A stretch of 64,000 bases of DNA, taken from the NCBI RefSeq assembly GCF_000227135.1, contig NC_018236.1, forward strand, positions 5,616 to 69,615. The letters run 5' to 3'. Positions within the stretch are counted from its first letter, which is position 1, and each line of letters begins with the position of its first letter. The stretch is from Leishmania donovani (taxonomy: Eukaryota > Euglenozoa > Kinetoplastea > Trypanosomatida > Trypanosomatidae). This document shows, in pieces, positions 27,601 through 40,269 of the stretch. Both the position numbers and the translations under genes were made by a program. Below the pieces are notes generated by a model, which was not told the DNA's origin, made no database searches, and saw only the letters and a list, made by a program, of their open reading frames with translations.

Positions 27601-28592
27601 CCGTCTTACCTTCTTTTGTGTCTTTGCTATCTCTATCTCTGTCGGCGTATCCATCTTCGATTTTGTGTCTTCGCGTCTTTCTGGTTGCTGTTTTTTTTTT
27701 TATCTCGCTCTATCCACGCTCTCTTGCAGCCCTTGCGGCATCGCTGTTTCAAGTAAAGGGACGCGGCGCTCTCTCCCCCTTGCACACCGTAAAGTGGGGA
27801 AGGTGGCGGCTACGGAGGGGAGAGAGAAGAGACGTGCCTCTCTTGTCTCGTTCTCCTTTTGTATAGTTTTCGACTTCATCTACGCTCAACCCAATTTTGT
27901 TTTACTGCGATTGCCTCATCTTTGTTTCTTTTTTTTTTAGTTTTTGCAATGAAGAGGGGCAAGAAGACGATATCCACCGGCACCGTCCTCACGGACAGGC
28001 GTATGCGTGAGTCGAATCTCCTCCGACGCTGACACGGCACCTCCCTGTATATACGCAGGCACTTTGTTTCAAAAAAGGGAAGCTGTGTTCATGTTGGAAC
28101 CGCGATCGATCAGGGGCCGTGCTTGCGCCGCGATTTCCGTTTCTGTGAGACCTCGCCCGTCTCCCCTCATCTCCTTTTGTTTTTACTCTTGCATGTTTCG
28201 CATCTGTTCAGAGATGGGAAATGAAAGCAAAAATAATAGCCACAGCACCTACAGTGTGTATACATGTGTTCGTATGTGTTTGTTCGCGGCTGTTAAAAAG
28301 TAACCCTCGCTCGCAGCGTCGACCCGACGTATATTGGTACCTCCGCTAACTCTCCTCGCATCTCGCCTTCCTTTTCCCTCACTTTGTCGCCCTCGCTGTG
28401 CTGATTTCACGACTCTCTCTCTCTCTCGCTTCTCTCTTCTCTATTTGGTGCCGAACCTGCATCAAGTGTTTCCGGTCCGTACCGTTCTCTCTTTCTTTCT
28501 ACCTTTGATTCGAAATCACGCACCACCTCACCTGGCCTTTCTTCCGTCTCTGTCGACCTCCCCGCAAACGCACTTCGAAGTGCACATCACTC

Positions 28593-28615
28593 GTGTGTGT
28601 GTGTGTGTGTGTGTG
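28593..28615 (+). repeat. (GT)n microsatellite
   Basis: An uninterrupted GT dinucleotide run of about 23 bases within the 11-kb gene-free region. It is one of several GT-oriented tracts on the + (sense) strand; others in this region are near 28779 and 29992. Confidence 0.9.
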
Positions 28616-29567
28616 GAGGGGGTCTTTTCCTCAGCTGTATTTTTGTATCTGTGTGTAGTCTCGTTTAGCAGCTCGAGGGTTTTTCTTTCTGTGCCTCTTT
28701 TAGCGTCTCTGTCTGCCTTATCGCGTCACTCGAGCCTCGTTCTCCTTCCCTCCCCCTCTCGATGATTGCGCGTTTTGTTTTGTGTGTGTGTGTTCTGCTC
28801 GCCCAAAGTTCGTCTGCCCCACCCCACACCACCCCCTTACGTCTTTCGCCCGTTTTTTCTTGCTCTGTCTTTCTGTGTTCGTCTTCTCTTCGTGTGTCTG
28901 TGTGCGTGCGTGCACTGACCCAAGGTGTAGTGAGGTAGTGAGATGCACGTGTGTGTCCGTGCACTCTGTTGAAGCGTATCCGACATATACTCCGCCATTT
29001 GGGGGTGCGACCAAACGCACTCACGAATGACGAAGGGCGGGTAGCTTCGGCTCTCTTTCTTATCATTTCCGGGGCTGAGTGGCACGCATGCGTCTGCGCG
29101 AACTATGCTCACACACCCCGCACTGAACGCCAATACACACTCGCTCGCTCGCCCGCCTACCTGCTCACCTCCCTCCTCCTCCCTCTTCCCCCCCCCCATA
29201 CACACAGGCACAGATACCTCCATCAGTGGCCTTTTGTTTTCAGTACACGTTGCCTTTTCCTCTTGTGCTCTCCTCAAGGTGTCGTTTTTTGTTGTCCGTC
29301 TTTCGATATCTTTTCGATGTGCTCTGTTTCTTGTTTCAACTGGCGTGCGATGCTGCTACCGTACTTGTTCCCATCATCACTATGCATGCATTTCTATGTG
29401 TCTGTGGCTCAGCTTATAGTACTGCAAGCTGGCATATAGTTGGATGCTCGGTGTGTGGCACACCACCGCCGCCTTTGGAGAGTACGTCTCGCTTTCTTAC
29501 TTGCGTTCGACAAGCGAAATAGCACCTACGATGTCTTCGCGCCTGTATGCTGGCCCGTGAGCAAAAG

Positions 29568-29596
<29 letters not shown>
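29568..29596. repeat. (TA)n microsatellite
   Basis: An uninterrupted TA run of 29 bases, the longest AT tract in the window. It is self-complementary and could form a hairpin in RNA. Confidence 0.95.
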
Positions 29597-29599
<3 letters not shown>

Positions 29600-32500
29600 G
29601 TGCTATTCACGACCAAAGTGCGAACGCCTTGCAGTAGCAGCACCACCAGTGAGTGAAGGACAAGATGGACATGCTGAAGGCCGTTGGCATAGCCTCTCAA
29701 AGAGATTCTTGAAAGCTTCAGCGCACGTGCCCAGCCCCTGTTTCCTGCCTTTCCCTTTTCGTTTCTTAAACACTCATTGCTGGTTTTTCTGTTTCTAGTC
29801 GGATTGTGCTGATGACGCCTCCTTTTTGTTTTTTTCTCCCGCTGTCTCTGGTGGCCTTCCTGCTTTCCCGTTGTGTTGTTGGGGCCCATTTCCTCCTTTC
29901 AGGGTGTGGGGTGGGGGCGGCCTTCTAGCAGGAGGGCTGATTTCTTTTGTTGCAGCCGTGGTGCCTGCGCATGCCTATGTCTATGTCTACGTGTGTGTGT
30001 GTGTGTGTGTGGGAAGGAGGGATAAAAACGCAAAGCAAGGACACTGGCCGGTAGAGGAGTGCCCCTTTTTATACCTTCCTCGTCAATACACCGCAAGGCA
30101 CACCGCGCCCGCCCACGTACACAGACGCGTACGCCGATGAAACCACCATCGTGGAGAAAAGGAGGCACCATGACCCATCACCGTCCGACCAGTTATCATT
30201 CACTTGTTTTTCATGCTCCTCCCTTGGGTCGGCGTGCAGCCTTCTGTGTTTTGCACAGAAAGCAGGTATCCAGGTTCGCTCTTCTCCACCTCCTGTAAAG
30301 TGCTTCGTCGCCTTCGCGCGTGTCCTGTGTTCTCTACCCCCTTTCCTCCACCCACCCACCCACCTCCAACTCCTCTACCTCTCTGTTCTCTGTCTTTTCT
30401 TGCATGTTTCTTTCTCTGGTACCAGCTCTGTGTACTCACATGGTGGTTTTCATCTTGGTCTCGCTTTTTCTTCGAATGGCTGGTTGCCGCCTCTTAAAAA
30501 AATACACAATCGCAGAATAAAAGGACGCACGAACTTGAATGTTGCCATTTTTACCTTTCCTTCTATCCCCCACTGGGGGCTGATTTTACCCATCTCATTC
30601 TGCTTGTCTGTTGACTCTGTTCTCTGTCCCCGCCTCTGTCTATCTTCCTCTTTACTCTTTTTTTGTGTGTGTCTACTGGCGTTGTTACGGACTCGCCTTG
30701 TTTGCCATATCCCTCTTCTCCCACTTCACGACGTACGGAGTGCTGCTGTTGCGCTATACCACGTAATAGACAGGCAAGCAAGCGAGCCCAACGAAGGGCT
30801 CGCACTAAACAAGAAAGGAAGGAAAGGTCTCTCTTCTACGTTGCTTCCATTTCCGTTACTTCTTTCAGCCGTACTTTTTGCTGAGGCGGAGGGATGGGGA
30901 GGCTCTTTTTCCTGTCTGTTTCCCGTTATATCTCACTCTTCCCTGCCTCCCGCACTCCCCGCCTTGCCCCCTCTTAGCACAACACCTTTCTCGTCGGCCG
31001 CAGTGCATTCCGGCACAACTGCCTTTGCTGTCAACTCCAGCGAAGAGCTGATGCGGTGGTCAGGGAAGCGTGTGCGCTGAGAGAAAGTTGTGCTGTGCAT
31101 CAGAGAGGGAAGGAAGGGTTAGGGAGGGAGAGGAGAAGAAAATACAAGGCTTCGTGTGCCCACAGCCTCACTTATTCCACCGTCATGCCGGTGCTTTCAT
31201 TGCACATTGCATCCCTTTCTGCAGCTCCCCCTCATGTATGCTACTCCACGAGTGTACGCGGGAGGTGAACGAAACGACACCAGACGCTAAAGGTGGTGTG
31301 GGAAAGACAACGGAGCCATCAAAGAAGAAAGAGCTCCCCCCCCCCTCTGGGCAACAAGAGACGGAGCTGGAAGAAAAAAACGATGAGAAGACGCAGCCTG
31401 TGACGGCGTCCTTGGTGTGTGTGTGTGTGTTTTGCAGGAGTCTTTTCTCGGTCTCTTTTTTTTTTTCGTATGGCGGCGTGCCCCTCGTCTGGCCTTGGCT
31501 CTCTCTCTTTCCTCCCGACTCGCTCCCTCCTGGGATTACAGGGAAAGGCGAAAGAAAAGCACACAAGGCACATACACACACACACACATGCGTGGCACAA
31601 GCGGTATCGACACACCCTCCCAAAGCTGTGGAAAGGGGGCAGGGAGGGGGAACGGTGCCGATCAAAACTTCTCCTCGTCGGGGAAAAAACGACAAAACAG
31701 AAAAAAACGAGGTCCCGAGGAGTACTTTCCTGTGTACGCATCGGGACGTGTGCAGGTGCATGTATATGTTTTTTTGCTTGAAAACGACAAGATGCAGAGC
31801 GCACGACGGCAAGTTTATCTTCTTCTTGTGCTGAAAGAACGGGGAAAAAGAGAGAACAGACAACAAAAAAGTGGGGAAAAAGGAGTGGAAGGACGCGAAG
31901 GGAATAAAGGAAAAGGGGAAAAGGAGTCGAGAAACCCGCGCACACGCACTCAAACCTTGCTACGGGCGATGTGTGTCCAAGCAAACGAAGCGTGCAGGCC
32001 AGCAGATGCCGCATGTAGAGACCAATGTGCTGCTTTCATGGCTGTTCGCTGCCCCTCCCTCCTCTCCCTCCCTCTCTTTGTCTGTCTGTCTTTTCCTCCT
32101 CCCTCATACTTGCGTTTGTATATGTGTGTCGGCGTGCCAGCGTAGTGCTTGGGATTGCCCCCCTTCTCCACGTTATCAACTTTTTGTGTTGTTTCAAATG
32201 ATATTTTTTTGGTGTCACTGGCAGGTTCCCTTCACGCGTAGGTACCTCCGATAACTCGCATTCGAACCGGCACACGCACAGAGTTGCCATGCGGCCGTAT
32301 TCCACAAACAAACAAACCAGCAGCCAACAGCAACGCGAAAAGATGCTTTGTGGCTCTCTGTTTACAAGGAAAGGGGGAAAACGAATAGAGAGAATTCTTG
32401 TTTCCAGCGCAGTACCTTCCCTCCCCCCCCCCTCTCCCTCTCTTTTATGGTCCCTTCCTTTTGTTTCGGGTTTTACTTTCTGCCCCCTTCTGTGTTGTGT

Positions 32501-33428
32501 CTCTTATCATCTCTCTTTTATAGAAGTGCTCGAGTGCAATGGTCACTGACTCATGTCTGTTGCCATGTCTATCATCACGCCACAGGCGCGCGATTTGCCT
32601 GTACGACTCGCCCATTGTCTTTGCAGAAGACAAAATGCAACAAAATAAAAGCCTTCACAGCAGCGAGCGCCCTTCGTCGAAAAGGCGCGCTTATATCCAC
32701 GTTCCACGTGTGTCATGACAACTATGGCAGTCGAAACATGCGCTACAAAAGCGGATCGCTTGCTCTTCCACCGAGGTTACAAAAAAAGTCTCTCAGCGGA
32801 GAGGCAGCTGACAAGGTGCAATGATTTATCTGTTCCCCTTCGCGCTCCTCGCTATCATGCCCTCCCCTCCCCCTTCGTCGATCTGTTGCCTTCTCCGTCT
32901 CCTCTGCTATTAATGGCAAACGCACGTTCCCCCCTCCCCCACAATCTTCGTCTCGTTGCGCACCGTGGCAGATGTCGTTCACCATATCCGCCCTACACAA
33001 AGCCTAACAGTTTTTTTCTTTCTGTGCCTCTCTTTTCCCCCAGCGACAACCTTTTCACTGCTCCTCCCCCCCCCGCGGCTCTGTCGTCAGCCTCCCTCAC
33101 ACGTTGCTGCAAGCCCGCACACTGGGCAAGCACAGGTGCTCGCTCCATCAGGAACACGCACGGAGAAAAGGTACTCATCAAGTAGCGGAAAAACAAAAGT
33201 CCCGAAACACGCGGCGCCAGCACGTGTTTTCTCTCCGCCTCTCCCCTGCTCGACCGCTTCCGCACGTCTCACATTCTGCTTTTCGCTCACCGTTGTTCCC
33301 TTGCGAATCGGAACTCCCGCCTTCTGTTTTTATTATTATTATTATTTCCTCTCTGTGCTTATACGTCGCCTCGTGTGCACGTGCGACTTGCACTTGACGA
33401 CGCCGTCTCTGCTTGCGTTCACATCTCC

Positions 33429-33430
33429 AG
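33429..33430 (+). promoter_or_regulatory. Trans-splice acceptor AG for the third RRM gene
   Basis: The AG at 33429-33430 follows a moderate pyrimidine stretch (gtctctgcttgcgttcacatctcc). The first ATG after it is the chosen start at 33458. The in-frame ATG at 33413 lies upstream of the AG and would be removed. Confidence 0.45.
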
Positions 33431-33457
33431 CTTGCACTCTTTTTCTTTTATGTAACG

Positions 33458-34357
33458 ATGACACTGAACTTCGACATTCTTGCCGGCAACAACGTTGACT
33501 GGGGCTTCGAGTGCCTTCCTACTGCTCCTGAGCGTAGCCCTGCCCCTGCCCTCTTCACGCCCTTCGGCGTCACAGCCGGCACCGAGTCGGACTTGATGAT
33601 GGCGAGCGCTTTGCAGGCACCCGCACCGCGCGTCATGTCCGGGTCGCTGCAGGCCATGACCCAGAGCGTGCCGTTAAGCGACTACGGTGAGAATGTGTCG
33701 CCGATGAAGAACGACTCGCTCAACATGTCGGTGCAGGCAAGCGACCCCGCTGCGCGTGCCTATGACAGCAACTTGTACGTTGCGTCTCTACCCGAGTGGT
33801 TTACGGATGCCGACCTGCACGAGCTGTTCAAGCGCTTTGGCCCCATCGTTTCTGCCAAGGTCATGTGCCACAAGGGAACGCACCACTGCAAGGGCTACGG
33901 CTTCGTGCTGTTCCAGCGCACCGACGACGCGGCAGTCGCGCGATCGGAGATGATTGGTCACGTAGTGGGCGGCAATAAGATCCAGGTTCGTCGTGCCCGC
34001 TCTGCCGCCAGTGCCCCTCTCACAGAGGCCGCTTCCGCTGTGAGCGGCACCTTTACTGAGTCCCCCGGCTCGACGCGCGCGTCGTCGTCGAACGTGACGC
34101 CCATCAACTATGCCGCGCACGTGGTGCCGGCCCAGCAGCCGTCGTTTAACCCCCTGTACCCCTCCACCACAGCCTTGACCCCGACCTACGTTCTGACAAA
34201 CCCCAGTGCTCCAATGCAGAATGCAACACACACGCAACCGGCCATGTTGGTGGCCATCCCGAACGGTCGCACGATGGTGCAGGGTGCGGGTGATGTGATG
34301 TACATGGTTTTGGCGTCGTCTGCGCAGCAGATGCAGTCAACCAGCGCGATCTACTAA
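33458..34357 (+). CDS. Single-RRM RNA-binding protein (third of three)
   Basis: A 299-residue protein with a 100-residue Ala/Pro/Ser/Met-rich N-terminal extension not found in its two paralogues. One RRM follows at about 104-182, with RNP2 LYVASL (106-111) and RNP1 KGYGFVLF (145-152), ending KIQVRRARSAAS as in the paralogue at 21667. The C-terminal 110 residues are low-complexity and close with AMLVAIPNGRTMVQGAG and an MYMVLAS segment, related to the tail of the 21667 protein. It is likely a cytoplasmic mRNA regulator. The gene is isolated: about 11.1 kb of non-coding sequence upstream and 12.3 kb downstream, by far the largest gaps in the window, which suggests heavy post-transcriptional control of its own mRNA. 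Confidence 0.9.
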   Translation: MTLNFDILAGNNVDWGFECLPTAPERSPAPALFTPFGVTAGTESDLMMASALQAPAPRVMSGSLQAMTQSVPLSDYGENVSPMKNDSLNMSVQASDPAARAYDSNLYVASLPEWFTDADLHELFKRFGPIVSAKVMCHKGTHHCKGYGFVLFQRTDDAAVARSEMIGHVVGGNKIQVRRARSAASAPLTEAASAVSGTFTESPGSTRASSSNVTPINYAAHVVPAQQPSFNPLYPSTTALTPTYVLTNPSAPMQNATHTQPAMLVAIPNGRTMVQGAGDVMYMVLASSAQQMQSTSAIY

Positions 34358-35660
34358 GCACCAGCACCTCATGCCATGGGCGACGCGCCACTTGCGCCAG
34401 CGCAGTCGAGGATTTTGGGGGTATGTCCCTCATCGGCCTCTGCGTCCCACGCCTCGAACACCTTGCTGCTGCCTTCCCTCCTTTCCATCTGCTTTTTTTC
34501 CTCCTCCCTCCCTTCGTGTCTTCCCTTTGTTCGGCTCCTTGCTTGTATTTTTGTCGGCCTCGCTTCTCTCTTTTGTTGTTTTGTTTTTATGCCCGGCTTT
34601 GGCGTTTTGCGTCCTATTTTCTTCCATCTCACATCTCTGTGTGCGTGTTTGTGAGTGTGTCTATTCCCTCGTGCTTTCTTGTTTCTCGGCCCATCATCTT
34701 CCCTCCCCCCCCCTTTCTGCCTCTCGCGTGCTTTGATATCCTGTAAAGGATGTTACTGGGCACTCTCTCCTCTCGTCTTCCCCCCCCCTCTCTGATTCTT
34801 TTTGTCGGTGTTCTCGCTTTCTTTTCTTTCTGCCTGTGCCTCCTCCTCCTCCTTCCCCTCTCCCCCACTTGCTGATACTTCGTCCTCCTTTCTTCACCCG
34901 CACGCTTTCTTCCTGTTGTTGTCGTTTCTTCTATCGATGTGAGATTCACGTGGTCCATGCGGGATTCGGTTTTTGGTGTTGTGACGTATCTCTCCGTATA
35001 CTCTCTGTCGCCGCTGTGCACCGTTTCCGTATGCCGCCTCTCTTACTCTTCTCGGCCCCCGTCGCTCTTCTTCTCCCGCATCTATTGTGGTTATTCGCCT
35101 GCTGAGGGCGAGGAATGAAGGGGGAGGAAGGAGGAGGCGGAGGGTGAGGCCAACAGGATTAGATGTTCGTGCTCCCCCTTCTTTTTCCCCACTCCTTCCT
35201 TCTCTACTCCCCGTTGGTTTCTTTTGTTCCGTTTGCCCTCTCCTTTTCTCCACTCGCCACGCCGCCGACTTTTCTTCTGTCTTTAACCCCCCCCCCTCCC
35301 CTTTCGATCTTCGCTTGTCGTGCGCACTTTTGACTACTTAGCTTGAAAGTTACCCTTGTCTCTTCTTACTCCCCTCTCTACTTCCTTCACACACCCTTCC
35401 TTATACATCAATCATCATGATCGCTGTCGTTTTACTATTATTTCCCGCCGACTTCCTTGTCTGCTGCGCGCCTTCATAACCCTCCCAGCGACAGGAAAGC
35501 GAGAGAATCAGCAAGGTAAGGCCTCCGACAAAGGGAACTCTCCACTTCGAGCACACACGCGCGCAAGTCTGCATACCCGATGAACTGCCCGTACGTGTGT
35601 TTTTGTGTGCGTGTTTATAGTCTGCTCTTCTCCATCCCGCTCTTAGCGTGTGCCTGCGCG

Positions 35661-35681
35661 GTGTGTGTGTGTGTGTGTGTG
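35661..35681 (+). repeat. (GT)n microsatellite
   Basis: A 21-base GT run, the first of a series of same-orientation tracts at 35907-35919, 37622-37640, 37743-37760, 38201-38217, 38454-38467, 38528-38550 and 39550-39564. In a sense transcript these would be UG repeats. Confidence 0.9.
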
Positions 35682-37621
35682 CACCTTGACACGTCTGCGT
35701 CACCGTTTCTCGTCCGCTCGCCAACGGCAAAAGAGAAGACGCCCCCACACGCACACGGCAACAGAGAAACAACTTTTCGCTTTCCCGTTTTTTTTTTCTG
35801 CTCTCTCCTTCTCTCCCTCCTCCCTCTCCTTTTTGCTTTTTACTGCTTCGACACTCGTTCTTTGTGTCATGGTATTGTGTCTTGTTTCTGCCTCGCTGCT
35901 GCTGCCGTGTGTGTGTGTGCGTGCGTCTCCCTCTTTGTTTTCCTTCCGTTCTATCATTACCATCTGGAGACTCCTTTTTTTTTCCTTGTTTGCTTGGTGG
36001 TGGTGTTATCGCTATCTTCTCACACGCTAAACGCTTCGCCTGTCGTTTGCTTTGCTTCCACCTCCTCCCCCTTCTTCGGATTCAAAATGGGCCTGTCGTC
36101 TTTCTCGCTTACCCGCTCGCTGTGCGTGGGTAAATGTTCAGGTGTGGGCATGTGTGTTTGTGTGTATGTGCGTGTTTGTGTTGGAGATGCAGACCAGAAT
36201 AACCGGGCGCTTGCCTTGTCTACTGTGTGCGTGACAGAGAGCGGTAGTGTGCACACAAGCGTCTGATTGTGCTTGCCCCCGCACCCCACACGTACCCCAC
36301 AACGTCTGCCTGATAGAGGCGTCTCCCTTTCTTATAGTTCCACCCCGTCTTTGTGTTTGTTTCTGGTCCACACCTTACGTGCTCTGTCACTTCTTACCTT
36401 CTGTGCTGCTTTGGTGAATATTTTTTTTTCGTCTCTTTCGTCGTCGTCACGCTGGTGCAGCTCTTCTTTCGCTCTCTCTGCCCGTCCACGTCTGGATGAC
36501 GTGCCCTTTTATCTTGCGTGCGCCGTGTGGGACGTGCTGGCCGTCCTCCTCCACACGCTCCCCCCTCCCCTCCGTATGCGGGGGGAGAGCGTACCCAAGA
36601 AGCACCCAGAAAATGAAAAAAAGGAAGCATTTAGGTCGACGATGGAGTAAGCACGAGTGCACATGGAGAAGACACACAAAAATGCAATCAGTACCAAACA
36701 GAAGGCAGAAATCAGAAAACAAAATCGAACGCACACACACAGACACTCACAGACAGATACGGCCTTTGTGGCTTGTCCTCCAGCCCCTTCCCCCCTCCTC
36801 GCTTTCTCTCCCGTTTTTGATTCCTCTCCGTGCTCTCTGCGTTCCCTCTCGGTCTCCAGTCCTTTACTGCTTATTTTTGCCTCGCCGTTCTTTCCTTGTT
36901 CGTTCCTTTGTTTATTTTTGCCGCGTCGGCTCGTTTTTCTTTTCCTCCTTTTTTTTTCCGGGTTTGTGCTCCTCGCTTGTGTGCATGCGTCTTGCTGGCG
37001 GTAGGGCGATGTTGTAGGGGAATGACGCTGCCACGTTGCATTCGCTTTTTCTAAAAGAGAAGGCCAAGGTCCTCGTCAATCAGAACGGCTTTGATGTTTT
37101 CACTTCTGCTTCTCTGTTGGCTGCGTTTCTCTTTTCGTTGTTTCTCTTCGCGTGCGGTCTGTCGTCACTTCTGTTTTTCACTTCTGCCATCTATGTGCGT
37201 CAGTTCACACCGACACAGGATAGAGAGCTTGCCCGACCGGCCAGCAACTAAATGCAGCGTAAGAGAGAGTGGGAAAGGCGGGGATATGGGACTCGTGGAC
37301 TAGAGGAAGGCGGTTAACTACGTCAGCCCCCTCCCCTCCCCCTCTTTTTTTTTCTACCCAAGCATGTGAGAAGGTATTTTTTCTCATCGCTGCTTTTGTT
37401 CATTTTTTTGTGGGGGTCCTACGACGTCTTTTGTGCGTGTGCGTGTTTCCTCCCTCTCTTTTCCCTCTTTTTCTTTGTTTGGCCACTTCTTTCCTCTTTC
37501 TGTACCGCGTACTTTTCCTTTGTTTTTGTTTTTTTTTCTCATGGAGGGCAGTTCTCATCATTAATAACACAAATCTGTGCTGGAGCGCCAGCGTAATGGA
37601 GACATGAATATGTGTGTGCTA

Positions 37622-37760
37622 GTGTGTGTGTGTGTGTGTGGCGATGCTGTCGATACACTTGGACCGTCGCACACACACACAGACACACAGACACAGACAC
37701 AGACATAGACGAGCACAAGAATAACTGCACCTATCCTTGTGAGTGTGTGTGTGTGTGTGT
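37622..37760 (+). repeat. (GT)n / (CA)n / (GT)n composite
   Basis: A GT run at 37622-37640, an imperfect (CA)/(CAGA) stretch at about 37669-37710, and a second GT run at 37743-37760. The GT and CA blocks are complementary and about 30 bases apart, so the RNA could fold back on itself in alternative ways. Confidence 0.75.
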
Positions 37761-38527
37761 TGCGCGTAGAGATGCAAGCGCACTCACATGCAGGCCTGTG
37801 CGTACACGCAATAACACTTGTATGAGGCGTAAAGTATGCATGAGCACAGACAAAGTCCCCCCTCTCCTATTTATGCGATGCGTGGGCGTGGCTTTCTTCG
37901 TTTTCCCTTTTTTGTTTCCCTCCCCCCGTTCCTCTAGGTGCTCTCACATGCACACGCAAAGGCGCAATGCAGCTGCTCGCTTCGACCTCCCCCCTCCCCC
38001 TCCTCCTCTTCGGTCATGAAGAGACAGCATTAGCCAACTGTTTCCTCTGTTTGTTTGTTTTTCTTTCTCACGTGTGTCTATGTGACGACGCTGCATGCTC
38101 AAGAACTTCTGCTGCTAGTGCTGTTGCTGCTTATGAGCGATTTCATTTCTCAGAAGCCCTCCCCCTTTTTTCCCCAATCGCCGGTTTGCTTCCCCACCAA
38201 GTGTGTGTGTGTGTGTGACAACCTATTCTTACTTGCCAATACGTTATTTTTCTTCTCACAACGCCTGCTGCTCCCCACCCCTTCCCCTCTCTTCTCTTAT
38301 GTTTCTTTCGTTTTTTTTTTGCGTTTTCCTCTGTGATGTACACAGGGTGTGTGTCTCTCACCCTGCACCTGTCCTTCTTTCTTTCTCGCCTGCTCGCCCC
38401 CGTCCCCTGCCACTTTTTTTTGTTTGTCGCTTTCCTTTTTTTTTTCTCTATCGGTGTGTGTGTGTGTATTCTGCAACAGCGCTGCCTTGTGTTTTGGTTG
38501 CTGTGCCTTTCTCTATTTTTGGTTTAG

Positions 38528-38550
38528 GTGTGTGTGTGTGTGTGTGTGTG
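38528..38550 (+). repeat. (GT)n microsatellite
   Basis: A 23-base uninterrupted GT run, the longest of the cluster in the 12.3-kb region. Confidence 0.9.
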
Positions 38551-40269
38551 CTCGTTTCCGCGTGGGTGTGTGTATTCGGAGGGCGCGTGTGTCGTGCCTC
38601 AAGCTTCGTCCTCCTCCTGCTTCTTCGCGCGTTACAGATGTGGTTGATGGTGCTGTCTGTGCTTTGGCCCAGCCTTGTACGTGAGCAGACGGTCTGTCGT
38701 GTGCGGCGCGTATGTCACCCGTCTGCCTGTCACACAGCACAAACAGAGGCACGCGCTCTCACGTGTCTTCTCTCATCGCGGTGCGGCAGAGAAAATGACG
38801 CGCGCAACGTCACTCAAGATCGCACACACAAGCACAGTTGAAGTACCGACGGGCATCGCTGCAGCTGCCCGCCGCGGGCTCCTTTGTTTCTTTTGGCTCC
38901 CTAGTCTTGTCACTTGGGCGGTTGCTCTGCATCGGACTGGTGCCCCCAATATAAACACGCACCATGTCTTGCTGAGGCAGTTAGCACAAGGCTAGAGAAG
39001 AAGGCACGCGGGAGATGGGGCAGCGGCAGACGGCTAAGTCAGCTCTGAGACGGCGGTTGGGCATACCGAAAAGAGGGAGGTGGCCTGTGGCGTTGAGCAG
39101 GTGCTGAGGACAAGCTCGCGTCTCCATTGCATTGTGCGTGGCCCTCATCTTCTCTCCATCTCCCCCCCCCCCAAGCTGCCCCCTCCTTCCTCAGCTACTG
39201 GACGAGCAGGCTGCCGCCGACGCTCCTACCTCCACTGCCTTCCCCCATCCCCTTTTGAGTTATTTTTGTGTGTTCACTTCGTAGACGTTCTCATGTTTAC
39301 TTTTTGTTTCGCAGCCGTCATGACAGCCTTCTCTCTCCCCCAACACACACACGCACTTGTGCATGCACACATACAGCCCTCTCCTCCTTTCAATATATTT
39401 TGCTCGGCACATATTTCTTACGCGCGCCCCCGCGGCTGGCGCGGTGGAAGAGGGCTGGGGGATGGCGGCAGCCGCTCTCCTTTACCTAACTCTTCTTCTC
39501 TCTTCTCCCCCTCCTCGCCCGCGCCTCTGTTTGTTTTGTGCATTGGCAAGTGTGTGTGTGTGTGCGTGTGGTTACATCCTTTATTTTCGGGTATTCCATC
39601 TTTTTGGTCTCAGTGTTATTTTGTTTTCTTCTGTCCTTCAGATTCCATCGTCTGCGTAGGAGTGTCTCGCCGCCGCAGTGCCTTCCCTCCCTCCGTCAGC
39701 ACCTTTCCATGTAAGGAAGCTCCGCGCGCACAGAGGCACGCACTTGGCCAAAACACACACACACACACAACTTCGACCTCGAATCGGGTTATTATTTTCG
39801 CAGACAGTTGCAGCGGCAGAAGGCGAAACCGAAGTCATGCATACTCGAGATCATCCTCGTTTCGGACACGAGCACCCACACCCCGCACCCGCACTCGCAC
39901 GTGTGCGCCTTTTGTGCGCAACACGAACAGATTAAAGAAAAGAAAACGAATAAAGAAGAGCAACAAGATGATGACTGCAAAGAGAAACAACAAAAAAACG
40001 AATGCATCCAACACAGCAGCAGCCACAACCACAAGCGAGTAATGCGCCCTGACCTGAGCAGCGTTGTCGTTCTTCTACTTTTCTTTGCGCTTTCTTCCAT
40101 CGACGCATGCGCTATTCCTTTCCATTTTTTTTCCCTTTGATGTGCTTTTTTCATCCTTTTTTCCGTCTTTCACCAGAAGTGCAAGGCTGCTGAACCTACG
40201 AGAGGGCAGGAGGCCATCCTCGCCCCAGCTCTGCGCGGGTATCTGTCCGTGTCTTGGATTCCTGTAACG

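Larger units (their letters stand above)
22405..33428. other. 11-kb gene-free region between two RRM genes
   Basis: About 11 kb in which I find no convincing gene on either strand. Most is pyrimidine-biased + strand sequence with runs of T and C, C8-C10 runs (for example near 24678, 24771, 25262 and 31329), and (GT)n or (TA)n microsatellites. ORFs up to about 310 codons (such as 30151-31080) translate to Ser/Leu/Phe/Pro low-complexity strings and are not proteins. Islands of complex sequence occur at about 24040-24640 and 26330-26720. The region probably carries a very long 3' UTR of the second RRM gene and/or the 5' region of the third, or unannotated non-coding transcripts. Confidence 0.6.

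Noticed and set aside
30151..31080. 309-codon ORF in the 11-kb gap
   Set aside because: Ser/Leu/Phe/Cys/Pro low complexity from pyrimidine-rich DNA. No domain, no internal splice logic, and overlapping ORFs in the other frames are just as long-winded.
31416..31430. Possible CRISPR-like or other regularly spaced repeat arrays among the many short repeats
   Set aside because: These are simple dinucleotide tracts without unique spacers of constant length, and the organism is a eukaryote.
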